DNA of 64,000 bases from Steromphala cineraria (GCA_916613615.1 OU744732.1:27910673-27974672), one strand, 5' to 3'. Positions 12,650 to 32,195 are shown, numbered from the stretch's first letter. Translations and numbers: made by a program. The notes: generated by a model from the sequence alone, not told the origin.

Positions 12650-12985
12650 CTTGAAAAACTGCAATGGCCGTAATCCAATTAAAAGCAGCCTTTCCGGTGA
12701 AGGTAGGGATTGCGTTAGGGAGAGGAAAGTATTCACTTGTTACAAACGCAGGTGGGAAGTGATAAGATATGTTATATCTACATTTGCAACAGAACGGAAA
12801 TCGCAACTGTCAAAAACGGACTATTTATTGCGTCAGTTGATCGTGTCGTCAACAGGAATTGGTGTACATGGTATGGTTGCAAATTTACCTGCATTCATCG
12901 AGAAATGGCTGCGTGTTTTTGAGAGCCCTCAACCAATCAGAATCGCCGAAAAGAGTGTAACAAAACCATTTTGTAATTATATATT
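12650..12985 (+). repeat. Interspersed repeat family F, copy 1
   Basis: Shares ordered blocks with the minus strand of 23415-23725: AAAGTATT.ACT, TTTGCAACAGAACG, AAATCGCAACTGTCA, TTTTTGAGAGCC and AATCAGAATCGCCGAAA, then TGTAACAAAACCAT. A 136-codon open frame crosses it but the homologous copy does not keep the frame, so I read it as a non-coding repeat. Confidence 0.75.
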
Positions 12986-14188
12986 AATGGTACGCATATA
13001 TATGTGGTGTGCCGGAGACAATGTTTCGGCATTACCAGAATTAGGTATTGGGTCAAAATGAAAAATAATATGATTTTCATATTTCTGATACAATACTAGT
13101 TAAATATATTTTCGGCAAAATTGAGACAATTAAACTAATCATGCACAAAGTAATAAGTGATATTAGGATATGTACCAATTTTATTTTATTTTATAAGTAA
13201 TGGAATAAAATTAAGTTGTTGCATTTTAGACCCCTGTTTCACAAATCTTCGTCAGATATGATCTAGTATGATTACATATGATAATCTATTATTTCCTCTA
13301 AAACCATAAAATGTTTTTGCAAAGAAGTGGTCGGATTAGTCGAAATCAAGTCGGATCATTGCGAACAGTAATAGTTGTAAAACTAACCATATATCAACAG
13401 TCATTAGGGACCGCATGGTGAATTTCTATTTCAGAAACCTTAGATATAATTTCTTTGAAGACCTTAAAACATCCTCGACACATTTTACGAAATAATGTCA
13501 TTATATCCTACAAATTCAACCCAAGTATGGAATAGATTCTTTCTGGAAATATGTACATGTTAACAGACATTTGAGGCGCGCCAAAATAATACCTTAAAGT
13601 TGAATTTAATTAGTTAAAGGGTTCTATTGCTCTCGCTTAAACCTGAATTCATTTAACGACTATAATGAAATAATAACAGCGCGTCTGATAACTTAAAGCG
13701 ATTTAAATAGAAATCCTAACAAAAGTTTCATTTTAAATAATGTAAACCTTCCATTTTATCTTCTATTCGTAGAACGTAACTTATAGTCGCAAGCCAACAT
13801 TACTAGTAGCAACAGTTGTTATCGTTTTATGTGCATATTGTTAAAACTTTAATGACTTCTCAACCAATGGTTCACCGTTTCTTAATTATATTCGTGACAT
13901 GCGCGACATTGTTTAGTTAATCTTACAAAGAAGTGGCACCAAAAAAGCATCAAACTCGTAGTAATGATAAAATTTTACAAGATGTGTTTAGAAATCGGGC
14001 AGTCCATTTTGCGCTGACCACACGTGTGGACGAACATGTGTGGGCCATTACCAAGCACTGTATCATCAGAATCCTAGCTGTAACGTGAGAGTCGAGGGCA
14101 TTTTATTTGCATTTTTTTGCATTTTGGATGTATTCAATTTATCAACGACAATTTTTATACATTACAAATTTCAATATTCTAATTTCAG
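12986..14188. other. Presumed cyclase intron or 5' flank
   Basis: The exon preceding 14189 must lie upstream, but none of the short frames here resembles the N-terminal NIT domain. Confidence 0.5.
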
Positions 14189-20747
<6,559 letters not shown>

Positions 20748-21124
20748 CGAGGAAAGGACCAATGACCATTGATGTATCCGTGTCATCGCTAACAGCACTC
20801 ATCGTTTATCAGGAACATTCTCATGCAATATGTCTTTCATAGTGTGGAAATTATTAGATGTATAGTATTTTTCACGTGTGTTATTTGATAAATATTTAAA
20901 ACTATGAAGTCAATTTTTTAAAATGAATAAGAAAAAATGATTAAGATTATGTGTATCTATTGCTATTTGTTAAAATATTGAGCACATTCGCCATTATATC
21001 ATATTTTATCTGTGGTAAATTATGATATATTATCTATCATGAATAATCTATAAACTCCACTGAAAAGTTGTTGATTTTGCAATATAACGATCCGATCAAA
21101 GTAATCAACAGTGACAAGCGTTCT
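20748..21124. other. Presumed cyclase 3' UTR
   Basis: AT-rich sequence after the stop; no canonical AATAAA was seen. Confidence 0.4.
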
Positions 21125-21415
21125 TTTAAAACTAGGCCCTGGCCTTTCACGCCAACGAACTAGGTTCTAATTCCGAAGGAAATACCATATATGTATGACC
21201 TCGGTTTTAAATTGTGTTGTGTACTCGGGCAAGGCACGCATTCACATCATACTTAGCCCACCCTACTGAAAACAGGATGTACGGACTTGCACTGTCGCGC
21301 TTAGCGCTTGTATGCTGCTTTGAAGCAACCTCATGGTAATGATGTTGGTAGTGCTTTGAGTAGGTAATTAATACCTGGACAAGGTGTCAATATAAATATC
21401 CTCATTATTATTATT
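21125..21415 (+). mobile_element. SINE-like element
   Basis: Contains TACTCGGGCAAGGCACGCAT and ..CTTAGCCCACCC, which resembles the conserved core of molluscan MESC-type SINEs ('TTGGGCAAGGCAC..'). An AGCGCTT..GCTTTGAAGC segment and a terminal ATTATTATTATT follow. A tRNA-like head was not convincingly found (no clear A and B boxes). It lies downstream of the cyclase stop codon. Confidence 0.55.
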
Positions 21416-21775
21416 GGTCAGATAGTACAGAACAGTTTGATAAAAAAAAATCTATAATGAATGATATAAAGAAAATAACCTTTCAATGAGACGATTGAAA
21501 ATGTTGAAATTGATTACAGTGAAATATGAGGTCATGCATCGATTCGAGGTCTTATCGTTGATAATGCGCCGGACAATTATAGAGGAAGTCTGGATAATTC
21601 CATGTTGGTATCCTGGAAACCGGACCAACACACTCTCTCTTGAGAAATATGATATTAAAACAACTCATCAGGTTCTCGGTTCGTCCGATATTGTATTTAA
21701 ACGTTACTTGGCATAGGAGGTTTCATTGTGGTTTAAGGTTTAATGGGTATTCACGCGGCTTAGACAAGAGTTTTT

Positions 21776-22057
21776 GTGTATTCAAACTAAATGGAGCAGT
21801 ATTGATTTAAATATATAATGTTAAGTTTAACCATGAGATTCCCTTTTCTTACACAATATGAATTAAAGGTGTTCACATAAAATGGCCGCCAATGGACTTT
21901 ATGTGAATCTTCATACTTTGTCCTCTGACTTTGGATGGTTGGCTTGTGTAATGAGATTTTTGGCACTATCAAAATAATACATTTGGCATTAACGTACAAT
22001 TATCAGTGAAAATGTCAAAATATAAAATTATCAAAAAACGTGCTACCGCCCCTTTAA
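21776..22057 (+). mobile_element. MITE family A, copy 4 (5' truncated)
   Basis: Starts within the interior (ACTAAATGGAGCAGTA) and keeps the right TIR GTGCTACCGCCCCTTTAA. The left ~90 bp are missing. Confidence 0.88.
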
Positions 22058-23414
22058 AGGAACTAAAATTCGAAATAGGAAAGGACACACAATAGTACCA
22101 GCACACCGGTGACATGATTGTTGTAATGCGCTGAGTTCAAATGTTATATGTAATGCACAAAATACAATGTAGCATAACGCCATAACATAACTGTAAAGGC
22201 CTCTTGTACGTATGGATGAAAAAAGTAAAATAGAATTTTTTTTAAATGTCGTCTTTCAAAGCGTACACTTTTTGAATATGAACTCCTTTACTAGATTTAC
22301 CAAACTTCTTAAGTTTTGATATCCAAATAGGCATTTAATTAAGAAGAAAATAATGAATTTCCAACACACGAGGATGTGTCGGTGTCGGGACAAAAGCCCA
22401 CCCTGTCAAACCCCACACCTATATTTCCAGTAATGAGACAAACCCACATTCCTCATTGTACAGTGGAGGAGGTGTTGTTGGAAGATTATATGTATAAAAA
22501 ATGGTGAATTTGTTTACGTCATTCATGACGTTAGTGTCAAATGCAATGCTATTTAATACGTATTGAATATGAATTTGAATTTATTGTTGTGGTGCATTTT
22601 CAATATATTTCAACAAATATATTTATTATTTTTTCATTTTATATTCGTTTCAGGAGACCCATTTATGTCAGCACTTGTTGCCTGTTGCTAATAATTTCTT
22701 CCTTTGTATATATTCTGAGTGTAGAGTATTACATGTTCGTGTTGGTCACTGGAAATAAGATACTGTTTAAACGTGTTTGCGCTATAAAATTAATGTATTG
22801 TAAAGGCGATTTTTCTACATCAAAATGTTGTTTATTGTATTATATAACATATAATCACAAATGTTGATGTGATATTAGTGCTGTATATTCATATTGTTTT
22901 ATAAAGGCATTTTTATTTGTTTTCAAAATGTATTTTCATAAACCAAAAATATCTTAAACAAAGAGTGGGATTTTGTCCGAGCATGTGTAAGGTTGGTGTG
23001 GGGTTCTGCTCGGATTGGATTTTGTCCTAGAATCGGTTGTGTCGTAGTCCATCTTCACTGTATGTACTAGATATTAGAATTACTATTAGAAGCACCATAG
23101 GCGGTCTTTGTACCGAGCGCCATGATTCCCACACAGTGTTTGTTTGCCATCGTGCTTTCCCCATATTTGGTATGTCTGTCAGATTTACCAGAAAACAATC
23201 TGACGACTCTGGAAAAATATTAGGATAAGGTTGTAATCAAGGTTTTGAATGACGACTCTGGCAAAATATTTAGATTAAGTTGATGCTTTAATGATATTAT
23301 CAATGTGTAATTTGCTCATTTAAATGTCGTTTTGTTAGCAAACAAGGAATGAAAACTCGATAATAACATATTTACAATATACAACGTACAATGATTGTAC
23401 AATGATGTAATTAA
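22058..23414. other. Intergenic, nothing recognised
   Basis: Contains two loosely similar CCCACACC/GGACAAAA patches (22380-22430 and the complement of 22970-23000), too weak to call a repeat. Confidence 0.45.
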
Positions 23415-23725
23415 AACATGGTTTTGTTACATTTGTTTCGGCGATTCTGATTGGCTCTCAAAAACATGCAACCATTTCCCGATGAAATGTGCAACCATAT
23501 ACTCCGTGCATTCCTTCCTTATTGAGTTACAATCAACCTGACAGTTGCGATTTACGTTCTGTTGCAAATACATATATAACATATTTTATCACTTCACACT
23601 TGCGTTTTTTAGTAAATACTTTCATCTTCCTAACGGAAAGACTGCATTTTATTAATTATGAGTCCTCAAGTTTGTTCGCTCCGAGCGTCTCGCAAACGGT
23701 GGAAATTTTAAAGGTCGCATGAAAT
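23415..23725 (-). repeat. Interspersed repeat family F, copy 2 (inverted)
   Basis: Reverse-complement match to 12650-12985 over about 300 bp with roughly 20-25 percent divergence by eye. No TIRs were recognised. Confidence 0.75.
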
Positions 23726-23920
23726 GCCTATAAGAGGCAATTCCGAAAATACGGATTCCGAAATGGTTTGCGAAAACAAAATTAATCTTCTGCCGTTTTA
23801 GTTTATGGAGTTCTCAATTTTTATGTATTGTTTTGTGTTATAAGTAACAATCTCACGACTATGAAGTTAGATTTTTGGAAATTTCTTACGAAAAAAAAGA
23901 TCGAAAGGTTGATTTGTAAT

Positions 23921-23988
23921 TATAAGGATTGTTTTACATGTTTTTTGCCTCTTTCGATTTATAACAGCAACACATTTTGTATAAATCT
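23921..23988 (+). repeat. Short interspersed repeat G, copy 2
   Basis: Matches 11718-11785 in the same orientation. Class unknown. Confidence 0.65.
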
Positions 23989-25648
23989 ATGATGTCACTA
24001 CAAGATGTTCTGATTAAGGATTTTCAATCTTAACAGATATACGATTATGTTGTACATTGCTAAAGCGTTTTAATTTATTTGACAATGATGTCAAATTTGT
24101 TTCCCCAATTATATTTTTATTCATGAATAAAATCGAAATTGTGAAATATTATTGTCCTCACGGGTACCACTTGATGTATGCCAATAGATAAGAATCGTTA
24201 GAATTGATATATTTTTCTAGACTTGTCATATTTTTTAACACATGTACGATTCTTTGCTTTAATATACACGATCTTAATCAAAATGCCGTCCAGCACATAC
24301 AATATTCAGATTATATTACAAACTATTCTCATTAATAGTTGACCTTTATCATTGTTTGTGATTATCAGTATGCAATTGATAGAATCTTTGTAACTATAAA
24401 TACTAGTATGGCTGCAGCTTCCTTGTCATTACCACATAAAGAGATAAGAAAAATTAAAAACTTTAGCTTCATAAAGAAAACTATTTTTATAGGAATTTAT
24501 TTATTTGTTTTAAATATTATGATCATGCCTTTAAACATGTTTTTTATCTCATCGCCTGGTCGTGGCAGAACATAGATTAATTTATTTGGAAAGATCAAAT
24601 TCAGAACAAGAGATCTAGGCTTTGACAAAGAATATTAAAATTGTACATAAAAAGTAACGTAATGACCGAATGAGAACGCGCAGACCAAAAGCAAGTGTAT
24701 ACTGTAACAGTGGCTTTGACACGAGAATTCGATTATTACCAACACCAAACTTTCAGTGAGATGTATTCACTTTCCCCCTTGGCTTTGTTTCTACAATCAC
24801 TGACACTCACTTGTAGTTGGGATCACGAAACGACTTAACACTAGGGTTAACCTTTGTGTCATCTTTAACATTGCACTAAGGCTACCTTAGTGACTTAAGG
24901 TCACCTTAGTGTTTTGAGCAACGGGACCCAGGTTTTGAAAGTCTCACCAAACTCGATTTATAGCTTGTATACAATCAATGACTTATTCCACTTGCCACGC
25001 ACTGTATTCTATATATTAAAACATTTTTGTTTGCTTAATTTGTTTATTTTCTTTGAAGCAGGCATTCTTCTTCCTCATAGTGTATTACGTATACGCTGTC
25101 AATTACGCTTTGTTCTAGAACAAGTTTACCTATCTGACAACAGATTTTTTCTATACACTTACGCACACAATGATAATATTTGGGTATGGTGTTGTTAGTT
25201 CAATTTCTTTTTGTATGCCCAATTGCCTTGTCCATGAATAAGTGCTCACGAAGTTATCACGTTTACAATAAAAATATTAATTTATTAGTTATTAGGACGT
25301 TGTTATGTTATCATTTGTACTTTTCTTATTATTACAAACAGCCCAATGAATCAAGGGTAAATATTCTATCCACGATTAGGAGTTTGTCCAATTAATATAT
25401 ACATGAATACATCACTTCGACATCGAGCAATTGTATTGGTGCATCTTTGATCCAGACATGAAAACTATTTCCGATAAAGTGATCCCAAATATAACAATGT
25501 TACATGACCATTATCTAAATGGCTAGTATCTCTATCGGTAAACATGTTCATGTAAAACTTGGTCACATTGATTAGTCAAAGAAGGCCCATATAAACAATA
25601 ACGGTAATTGGAAGATATGATGACCTATTTTGTTTGCTTGCTTCCGTA
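23989..25648. other. Intergenic, holds hairpin D copy 2 only
   Basis: Short hydrophobic frames (24339-24575, 24914-25198) lack recognisable homology. Confidence 0.45.
24818..24931. mobile_element. Hairpin element family D, copy 2
   Basis: GGGATCACGAAACGACTTAA..CTTTAACATTGCACTAAGG..TTTTGAGCAACGGGACCC. Same layout and length as the copy at 16.3 kb. Confidence 0.85.
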
Positions 25649-25993
25649 TTAATGGTGCAGTAGCACGTTTTAGGGAGAATATAAGGTGATGTCAGGAAAT
25701 GAAAATTAATGGTTCCAATTGAAAGACAATGTATTTGAACTAAATGGAGCAGTAATAATTCAAATATATAATGTAGAGTTTAGCCATGTGAATCCTTTTT
25801 CTTACACAAATCGAATTAAAGGTGTTCACAAAAAATGGCCGCCAATGGGTTTTATGTGAATCTTCATACTTTGTCCTCTGACTATGGCTGATTGACCTGT
25901 TAAATGATATTTTTGACACTGTCAAAATGATACAATTATCAGTGAAATATTTCAAATATAAAATTATCAAAAAACGTGCTACTTCCCCTTTAA
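25649..25993 (+). mobile_element. MITE family A, copy 5
   Basis: The left end TTAATGGTGCAGTAGCACG and right end GTGCTACTTCCCCTTTAA carry point changes. The interior is complete except for small deletions. Confidence 0.9.
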
Positions 25994-26294
25994 TGTATAC
26001 TCATATCTGGAGAAGAGTAAGCCTTGTCCGACAAAGCGCTTTTACCCTCGGAAGAAGCTGGCATCATTTTCAGTTTACGGTCATAACTATGAAAATGATT
26101 GATTCTTTATCTTCTTTTTTTAAAATAATAGAACATATATACTAAATGACATATTTCAATTGTAAACATGATATTATGATTAATTAACAAATTAATCAAT
26201 TATATAAACGTATATAAAAACTGTTTATTGGCGTTCAGTGACATAACCTACCTTCAGTTGTGTTTGATATAAATATATAATAAAAATATGACAG

Positions 26295-26388
26295 AATATG
26301 ACAAAGAGTAGGATGGATAACAACTTCTTTAGTGTATTTGCATACGACGTTTCAAGGCAACTCCGTGCCCCTTCATCGGGTAAGTGAC
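26295..26388 (-). repeat. 94 bp direct repeat, copy 1, with hammerhead-like core
   Basis: Nearly identical to 27327-27420. On the minus strand it contains CCGATGAAGGGGCACGGAGT followed by TGCCTTGAAACGTC. This fits the pattern CYGAYGA - stem-loop - GAAA of a hammerhead ribozyme core. Such ribozymes are known in the pseudo-LTRs of Penelope-like elements. A decayed GIY-YIG domain follows at 26425. Folding was not tested. Confidence 0.6.
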
Positions 26389-26424
26389 AATACGCTGTGC
26401 ATGTGGACACTCATACATACACAT

Positions 26425-26697
26425 GTAGGTGAAACTGGCAGAACAATTGCTATCTGAATAAAAGAACACAAAGCTTCTGTCAACAACGTAGACATGAAAT
26501 CAGCTGTTTCTGAACATCTGATGAGACACCCAAACCACATCATTGATTGGCAACAAACCCAAATTTTGGCTACCAACATCAAAGACTGGCGCAAACGAAA
26601 GCTGATGGAAAGTATATTCATTAAACGATGCAGCCAGCAGATTAATCGTGATCAAGGTGTTTTCTTACCCAACGCATGGTGCATTGATCAACAGTAG
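26425..26697 (+). pseudogene. Penelope-like element GIY-YIG endonuclease fragment
   Basis: The frame reads VGETGRTIAI, a TGA stop (26455-26457) where the family has Arg, then IKEHKASVNNVDMKSAVSEH, HIIDWQQTQILA, WRKRKLMESIFIKRC and NRDQG. This matches the C-terminal GIY-YIG nuclease of Penelope-like retroelements: '(Y)(I/V)GETGRT...R..EH', 'AVAEH', 'DW....L', 'R...E...I', 'N.D.G'. The stop is a likely CGA-to-TGA change. The N-terminal GIY half and the reverse transcriptase are absent. It ends in TAG at 26695. Confidence 0.8.
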
Positions 26698-27326
26698 TTT
26701 CAGTGCTGGCTTCCACTCACTCTATATAACACTATCAGTTGTATAAACACTGTATGCCACTATGTAAACACATCTATTACACTCATTGTCAATGTCAATC
26801 TATTTTAAATACATGTATGTCCATCTGATTAACTGGCTTCTTGTACAAGAAAAACATAATTATGGTTACATAGGTGCTAATTTCATTTTCACCTATCATT
26901 TATCAGAACAAGATTGAAAACAATCCTTTTGAAAACATTTGTCGACCCTTTATTCAATTTAGGTTATGACATTATTGTTGGTCACTGCATTATATCTTAG
27001 GACGTTTTCACCAACTCATTTAGTCAAACAGGCTCCGTCAAAACCAGTAATAGAGTTTTTTCTTCTCATGTTACAAATGTTCATTAGTCTAATTAGTTTT
27101 CTGCTTACTTTCCTTATTTGTATCTCGATTTCCTTAATCCATTGCCATTCTCGGTTCATGTTTCAAATCTGCCTATTTGTCCTGGTTTATACCATTAGCA
27201 CGCTTAATAAGCGTAATGAAATAGGGTTAGATAGAACGAAGACAATGACTTAAGGCAATAATTATATTTCTTATATTTGACTTCTGTCATATTAAATTCT
27301 TGAGAGGCATATAGAAGTTGGTAGTT

Positions 27327-27420
27327 AATATGACAAAGAGTAGGATAGATTACAACTTCTTTATTGTATTTGTATACGACCTTTCAAGGCAACTCCGTGC
27401 CCCTTCATCAGGTAAGTGAC
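27327..27420 (-). repeat. 94 bp direct repeat, copy 2, with hammerhead-like core
   Basis: Same orientation as copy 1, 1,032 bp apart. The minus strand reads CTGATGAAGGGGCACGGAGT then TGCCTTGAAAGGTC, with a consensus-perfect CTGATGA and GAAA. The pair may be remnants of the pseudo-LTRs of one Penelope-like element. Confidence 0.6.
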
Positions 27421-27516
27421 CTTGACAGTTACAAGCAGATTATATAGTATATAATTAAATCAGCCAGTATATTTTCAATTAACCTGTTGATATTAACGTC
27501 TTTAGGGATGTGGGTT

Positions 27517-27842
27517 TTAAAGGGGCCGTAGCACGTTTTTTGAAATTTTTATATTTTTGTCTCTATTAATTGTTAATGCTAAATGTAATTTTTGATGGTG
27601 TCAAAAATCACATTTCATGAACCAATCATCCATAGCCAGAGAACAAATCATAAAGATCCATTGTGAACACCTTTAATTCAATTTGTGTAAGAAAAGGGAA
27701 TCGCATTGCTGAACTTAACATCATATATTTGATTTATTACTGCTTCATGTATTTAAATACATTGTCTTTCAGTTGGAACCATTCATTTTCATTTTCCTGA
27801 TATCACCTTAATTCCCCCTAAAACGTGCTACTGCCCCTTTAA
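27517..27842 (-). mobile_element. MITE family A, copy 6 (inverted, internal deletion)
   Basis: Reverse orientation relative to copy 1. Both TIRs are present with TTAA ends. It is about 40 bp shorter, having lost the GGCCGCCA region. It forms a doublet with copy 7, 108 bp away. Confidence 0.92.
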
Positions 27843-27950
27843 TGTTATTTAAACCTCGATCTTCGCCTTGAAGTTAGTTATTTGTGAATGCAGTCAGTGA
27901 ATGTCAACCTTTCTGCAATGAACACCCTCTTGGTTGAATTTGAAATATGC

Positions 27951-28312
27951 TTAAAGGGGCAGTAGCACGTTTTTTGATAATTTCATATCCTTAATTTTCA
28001 CTGATAATTGTAAGTTAATGTTAAATGTAATATTTTGACAGTGTCACAAATCTCAATACATAAGTCAATCATCCATTGTCAGAGGAAAATGTATGAAGAT
28101 TCACATAAAATCCATTGGCGGCCATTTTTTGTGAACACCTTTAATTCATTTTGTGTAAGAAAAAGGAATTGTATGGCTTAGCGTTACGTTATATATTCGA
28201 ATTACTACTGCTCCAATTAGTTTGAATACATTGTCTTTCAATTGAAATCATTAATTTTCATTTTCCTGACATCACCTTATATTCCCACTTAAAACGTGCT
28301 ACTGCCCCTTCA
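27951..28312 (-). mobile_element. MITE family A, copy 7 (inverted)
   Basis: Full length (362 bp). The right TIR ends CCCCTTCAA, so the terminal TTAA is mutated to TCAA. Same orientation as copy 6. Confidence 0.92.
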
Positions 28313-31300
28313 AAATGCCGTGATCAACGTCTCCGAAATTAGTTTACTTGGTTTGTATTTTTTCCTTACAAAACGTAGCACACTTCATGACAACAACAAT
28401 CACAACAAGTTGTTGATGTGAAATCAAGTTTCTCTTTGCTTTCTTTAAAAAAAAGTAAAACTTTCATGAAAAATTAGATTCACATATAAACGTATAAACT
28501 TCGGTTTTATTATATACTTTTTCAAAAGAAGTTTGGTAAAGAAATATTTTGAAATTTAAATCGATATCTTAACTTTTCCAGTAGAATACAATTTCAAATG
28601 CTCTTGCTTACGTTTTGTCCATTCAGACAGAGATTTTAGCATGACACCCAACGATAGCTTGAGAACTAATTTGCAAAATACTTACAATTAAAAAGCATGA
28701 CTTACAAAATTGAGAATTGATACAGATATACAGTCAAATTGATACGGAGATGACAAAATGTATTAACGAATAAAGAATAAAGTTAACAATTTCACAAATT
28801 ACTCAGTGCCTTGTGTGCATTCAACAAAACCAACGGGTTCATCATATTGATGAAGATGATGGTGCCCCAATCTTGCTTTCGTTATACATATAAGAACTGG
28901 TACATGAAATGGATTCAACGAATTATAGCAGAATATTCATATCGCAATTATATTGCCACCTCATATCACTTTTCTCTGCTGACGACGGTAGCAAACTCTT
29001 CGTATTCAGTTTGTCGACTTCAAGACAAAAAACAATGATGCTTCAAAGTTTTGTTATAAGAGGGGCCTATCTACTTATCTACCTTTAAGGCACTATCTTA
29101 ATGCATCTTAAGAAAAACATCCCTAAAGCTGATGCGAAATCAATACATTTTTGTTTACCATGTTTCAAACGTCAAATGTCATATTTGTTAAATGTACATA
29201 TTCAGTTTTTTGGTATAAGAAATTATTTCTTGTTGTAATGTACGTTTCATGTTATAATGTATAAATCCTGTCAACGTCACTGGGAGAGATATTAATATAG
29301 GGGTAACCCTGTTTATCAATCCCCCTTTCCATGTACCATCTGGAAATACATACCGTTTAAATCAAATGTCATACTTACAATGTACAAGTCCCTGTATGTA
29401 CGTTATTAATGTTTGTGAATGTATTTAGGTAATGTGTGTATTTATTTATAAACTATTACGAAGCCAATATCGATTCAATTGTCAGTGCTGGAGATTAATG
29501 CCACTTGCACTGTTTGTTTCAGTTCTGATTGTATTGACTATGCTCTTACTGCCGTTTCTTGAACGATAACATTGGCATTGCCGGAAGTGTTTGAGTCTTT
29601 TTTACTTTTTTTTACCTAATCGCCTTTATGATTATCTCACTTTTGTTAACACGCGTAGAGTTCAAGTGGAAAGAGGATAAACTGATTTCCTCTTTTGCAC
29701 AATGGTGTCAGCTTGGATAACCGTTATTGGCCTTGTTCTTTGTTTATCTGAGGTATTCTGTGTAAATATGCTCATGTGCCGTGATATGTACTTCAACTTC
29801 AAGGCACCGTGACACGCATTACATATATGAAGAAGATACTTTTCTGTAACAATTCGTCTCTATGAGATAGTTCAATTGGTAACCTTGGCATATGTATTTC
29901 ACATCTTCCTACGCAAAGATTAAAACGTCAGTCGCAGACCTGGCTTACGTAACCCTTGCTGTCGACCCTTGACTTTTCTGATTTGGTAACAGAGCCCTCT
30001 CCGGCGAATACTTGTTACCTCTAGTTATCTCCCCTGTCTCAGCCAATCACCAACACTCTTTTTGTTTGATCACGATTGATTAAGTTTGTGAAATATTTTT
30101 CAACAATTAATTTCTCGGTTGTTTTCGGTGTTACAATATTTGCACTGATTGACTAAACGTGAAATGAAGTACAACATATAGATATGCAATTTACGGGCGG
30201 TAATCTCTCTTTACAATGTTTCAGCCGTCGGACTTCGACAGAAAGGCTGCCATGTTTTTTCAGTCTAATATATTTTGTAAAGGGCTTTCCGATTGGACTA
30301 CGACTTTCCCTTATAGTAAGCTAGAGAGCATGAACAGGAAAGTCAAGTGTTGAAAGAAAGGCTGTAATCAGTAAGTTTGGAAACTGAATTTTAAAGCTTT
30401 GCTAGGAAGGTTGTATTTTCATTTCAACCTCAAATACATATGTCTATTTGATCAAATGCCAAGTTAAGCGTTGGCGCACAGTTACCGGTTTTATCTGGTG
30501 TCCTTCCTTTTCGCAAGCTGGCAACGCCTTTTTCTCGACTCGAATGAAATAATTTTTGTATCTTCAAACTTGTTTTTCCAAGAACTCAAAATCGACATAA
30601 ATACATTCGTAGCACAGAATATTGTTATTTGATTATAAATGATATAAACAACTCAAACAAAGAAACATATAGATGCAAACAGATTTGTACATTTTGTATT
30701 AGTGATGCTGGCCAGAGTAAGGAAGCCACTGTTGAACGTGTATTGAGGGTAGAGACTTGGCAGAGCATATATATACAGTATGTGTCTTTCAACAGAAAAC
30801 AATGTCGGATTTTGCCTCCTGTTCAATCAACCAATGAGGTAGTCGCCTGCATCAATATAAGCCACGATTATGAAGACTTGTAACTTGGATACTGTATGTA
30901 CATGTATATAAAGAGCTATCATGGAACACAAAGCTAACTGGTATAAAGGCCACAATAGATGGATCCTTTCAGCCAAATTCATTGTCACCTGATCTAGTAT
31001 ATTAGCACCTAAAGACACCATCGATTTTGTTATCGTGTCTCAACTGACGACAGAACTAAAAGAACACACCTGCGTGTCATAAATGGTACCTAGTATAACA
31101 TTGTGTCAATTAACTAATAGTTTCTTTTGTGTGGAAATAAATGCTATTCTCCAAAAGACCCCTGATGTAATGTGTCGTTGAACAATGGTTATAGAGTTTC
31201 TGCTATTGTAGACATAAATAATCATAGGAACTACAATCGCGTTGATTACCTAAGAGGTCATGACATGAAACCGTGTTTTGTTCTGCCGTGTGTCTATAGA

Positions 31301-31494
31301 TGCAGTGGTTTCAATTCCGTGACAATGATTTATTTAAAACAAGATCGACTCCGTTGGATGTCTACTATATCTGTCTAAGTCTACTATATTTCATTAAATG
31401 ATCAATTAAACATATCGTGTTCATCACTTGCTAAAGACCCTCCTGTTTGCCACATTCTACAATTCAATGTTCATCTTGTACATCATTCTCTCCC
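28313..31494. other. Intergenic, nothing recognised except repeat J
   Basis: Several 60-85 codon frames (28811, 30629, 31172) lack homology or splice context I can support. Confidence 0.45.
29279..29368 (+). repeat. Interspersed repeat J, copy 1
   Basis: ACTGGGAGAGATATTAATAT AGGGGTAACCCTGTTTATC and CCGTTTAAATCAAATG match 52352-52432. Class unknown; possibly a SINE or MITE edge. Confidence 0.5.
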
Positions 31495-32105
31495 CACAGA
31501 GGCAACTCAGTCATACCTGAATTAGCCTCTGTTCTATTACGGCTAATACACGGGACAGAAAGGTAGGAATCTGATTGGAGGCAATCGAAGTTAGTTGTGC
31601 AATCAGCGACGCCGTTTCAAAAGTGGTCATTCGCAAAACCTCGTACATCTCCGTGTTGTTCGTTAAAGCTTTCGTGGAAATTTCACATCCAGGGGAGGTA
31701 ATTCTTCCAAATACAAACTATCGCTTTTTGCCTTCTTGTTAGTTATTTTTTGGTTGATTAGTACAATAAAATCTATCATAAAACAAATAATTATTTACAC
31801 AATTATAAAACAGTTTCTATCTAATGAAAAACCCTATCCATATCAGATTTTCAAATAGTTTCCCTCTCACACTGTTAATGAAAAATAAACATAAAGACAT
31901 AATATTTTTCTTTGTCACTATACGACCGTTAAGAACTCCCTAAGTCATGGATACCCAAAAGGTGTTTTCATTGGCTGCAAATAAAGGAGATATTTTAAGT
32001 TAGAACTTTTTGCCGCTAGGGCAATCTTCCGGAACCCCGGGATCTAGGCGTAATAGAACAGAGGCTAATTCAGGTATGACTGAGTTGCCTCTGTGGGGAG
32101 AGCTA
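31495..32105. mobile_element. MITE family B, copy 2 (longer interior)
   Basis: The left end ATTCTCTCCCCACAGAGGCA and right end TGCCTCTGTGGGGAGAG match family B. The interior is about 300 bp longer than in the other copies. Sub-terminal GATTGGAGGCAATC is shared with the 58.2 kb copy. No clear target duplication remains. A SINE-like tail follows immediately at 32125. Confidence 0.85.
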
Positions 32106-32124
32106 TGTATATAACTCTGCTGTG

Positions 32125-32195
32125 TCAGCGCTTTGAGCATGTGCCTTGTGCATGGAAAAGGTGCGCTACAAATGCAAATTTATTATTATATACTG
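32125..32195 (+). mobile_element. SINE 3' tail
   Basis: GTCAGCGCTTTGAGCATGTG..GGAAAAGGTGCGCTACAAAT..TTATTATTAT is a widespread animal SINE/LINE tail pattern ('AAGCGC..GAAAAGCGCTATATAAAT'). The head is missing; it abuts MITE B copy 2. Confidence 0.6.

Noticed and set aside
12651..13061. 136-codon open frame, the longest non-repeat frame not in the two genes
   Set aside because: Covers interspersed repeat F; the second copy at 23.4 kb does not preserve the frame, and no protein family is recognisable.
22380..23030. Possible inverted repeat between GGACAAAA/CCCACACC patches
   Set aside because: Blocks are short and in a different order on the two sides; not supportable by eye.
26373..26621. 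82-codon minus-strand frame
   Set aside because: Antisense shadow of the GIY-YIG fragment, which matches its family on the + strand.
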